A DNA stretch of 6,033 nt from Candidatus Doudnabacteria bacterium (GTDB lineage Bacteria; Patescibacteriota; Doudnabacteria; UBA920; O2-02-FULL-48-8). The notes under the pieces were generated by a model. That model was not told where the DNA came from. It did no database searches and was given only the letters and a program-made list of their open reading frames with translations. Location of the stretch: assembly GCA_016198045.1 (NCBI GenBank), contig JACQJI010000007.1:1-6033 (forward strand). Reading direction: 5' to 3'. Each line of letters opens with the position of its first letter. Within the stretch, counting starts at the first letter, position 1. Shown piece after piece: positions 5,402 through 6,033 of the stretch. Position numbers and translations under genes: made by a program.

Positions 5402-6030
5402 CCGTAGAAGACTTGATGACCAAGAAAGTCGTCATCGTAAAGCCCGCTACTCCTCTGATTGAAGCCGTGGACGTGCTGACGCGCAATAGCTTTGAGGGAA
5501 TGCCCGTGGTTGATCCGGACAACCGCTTGGTTGGGCTTTTGACCGAGCGCAGCCTGATTGCCAGCAGTTCTTATGTGCATCTCAAAACCCTGCTTAAGCT
5601 GTTCAACCAGATTAAATTTTACAAAAAAGACAACACGCCTATTCGGGATGACCTCAAAAAGATTTTGGACATGAAAGTCGCGGACATTATGGAGATAAAA
5701 CCAACTACAGTCACGGCATCATCCAGCATTGAACAAGCCACCGCCCTGTTCGCTGATCCCAGAAACAATCCCTTGCCCGTGGTTGATCAGGACAACAAGC
5801 TGGTTGGCATTCTGGCCTTGTCGGATTTGACCAAGCTGTATGGCATTACGCTTCGCGACAGCGCCAACAAAGCCAAGATGGAGCAGAACATTGATCAGTT
5901 TATCGACAAGTTCGAAAAAGAGTTCGTGGTGGTGACCAAAACGCGCACGCGCCTCTGGCTGCTGGTTAGCCTGATGTTTACCATCATCGGATTTATCATC
6001 GCCTTTATGCTGATTATTAGAATCACCTAA
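5398..6030 (+). CDS. Two-CBS-domain protein with C-terminal membrane anchor
   Basis: This 210-residue protein has two CBS domains and one transmembrane helix at the C-terminus. CBS pairs usually bind adenine nucleotides or related ligands and control an attached or partner protein. CBS1 covers about 1-55 (VEDLMTKKVVIVKPATPLIE, then MPVVDPDNRLVGLLTERSL), and CBS2 about 93-148 (VADIMEIKPTTVTASSSIEQ, then LPVVDQDNKLVGILALSDL). A 35-40 residue insertion between them is Lys-rich and partly helical. After CBS2 comes an amphipathic segment (155-180), then a basic stretch KTRTR and a membrane helix (187-207) with only three residues after it. That places the CBS part in the cytoplasm and makes the protein tail-anchored. 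It starts with GTG, overlapping the gatB stop by four bases (GTGA). No enzyme domain is present, so its partner and ligand are unknown. The reading frame is complete, three bases before the window ends. Confidence 0.9.
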   Translation: MTVEDLMTKKVVIVKPATPLIEAVDVLTRNSFEGMPVVDPDNRLVGLLTERSLIASSSYVHLKTLLKLFNQIKFYKKDNTPIRDDLKKILDMKVADIMEIKPTTVTASSSIEQATALFADPRNNPLPVVDQDNKLVGILALSDLTKLYGITLRDSANKAKMEQNIDQFIDKFEKEFVVVTKTRTRLWLLVSLMFTIIGFIIAFMLIIRIT

Positions 6031-6033
6031 AGC

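Noticed and set aside
5038..5580. 180-residue open frame on the minus strand
   Set aside because: It lies opposite gatB and the CBS gene, both of which are clear homologues; the translation shows no recognisable domain.

Overview
The window reads as a chromosomal segment of an uncultured-type bacterium, most likely from the Patescibacteria (Candidate Phyla Radiation), perhaps Parcubacteria-like. Three things suggest this: a small T4SS-pilin-like membrane protein of the kind common in that group, a gatCAB set that points to indirect Gln/Asn-tRNA charging, and short intergenic spacers built from palindromes and 7-base repeats. The lineage is inference and no rRNA is present. UGA serves as a stop in two genes and Trp is always TGG, so there is no sign of the recoded UGA used by Gracilibacteria/Absconditabacteria.

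Layout. Minus strand, 92-1607: lemA (upstream) then an HtpX-type M48 membrane metalloprotease, a common pairing, probably co-transcribed. Between and behind them are two AT-rich symmetric repeat arrays (10-90 and 994-1060). A short divergent region (1608-1696) holds candidate overlapping promoters for the two directions and a perfect 20-bp palindrome just before gatC. Plus strand, 1697-6030: gatC, gatA, a pilin-like small membrane protein, gatB, and a two-CBS-domain protein with a C-terminal membrane anchor. Spacings are 2, 84, 1 and -4 bases, so the genes look like one operon, broken only by a 63-base bi-palindromic element at 3454-3516 between gatA and the pilin-like gene.

How the genes work together. 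GatC, GatA and GatB form the amidotransferase that converts Glu-tRNA(Gln) and/or Asp-tRNA(Asn) to the amidated forms. The pilin-like protein and the CBS membrane protein have no known role in that reaction and may only share transcription. LemA and HtpX are both membrane proteins often found side by side; HtpX-type proteases act in membrane-protein quality control.

The genes are conventional and intact. The most interesting content is the repeat structure: the 63-base REPIN-like double palindrome, the 7-base tandem repeat inside gatB, the palindrome covering the gatC ribosome binding site, and the insertion of a pilin-like gene into the gat operon.
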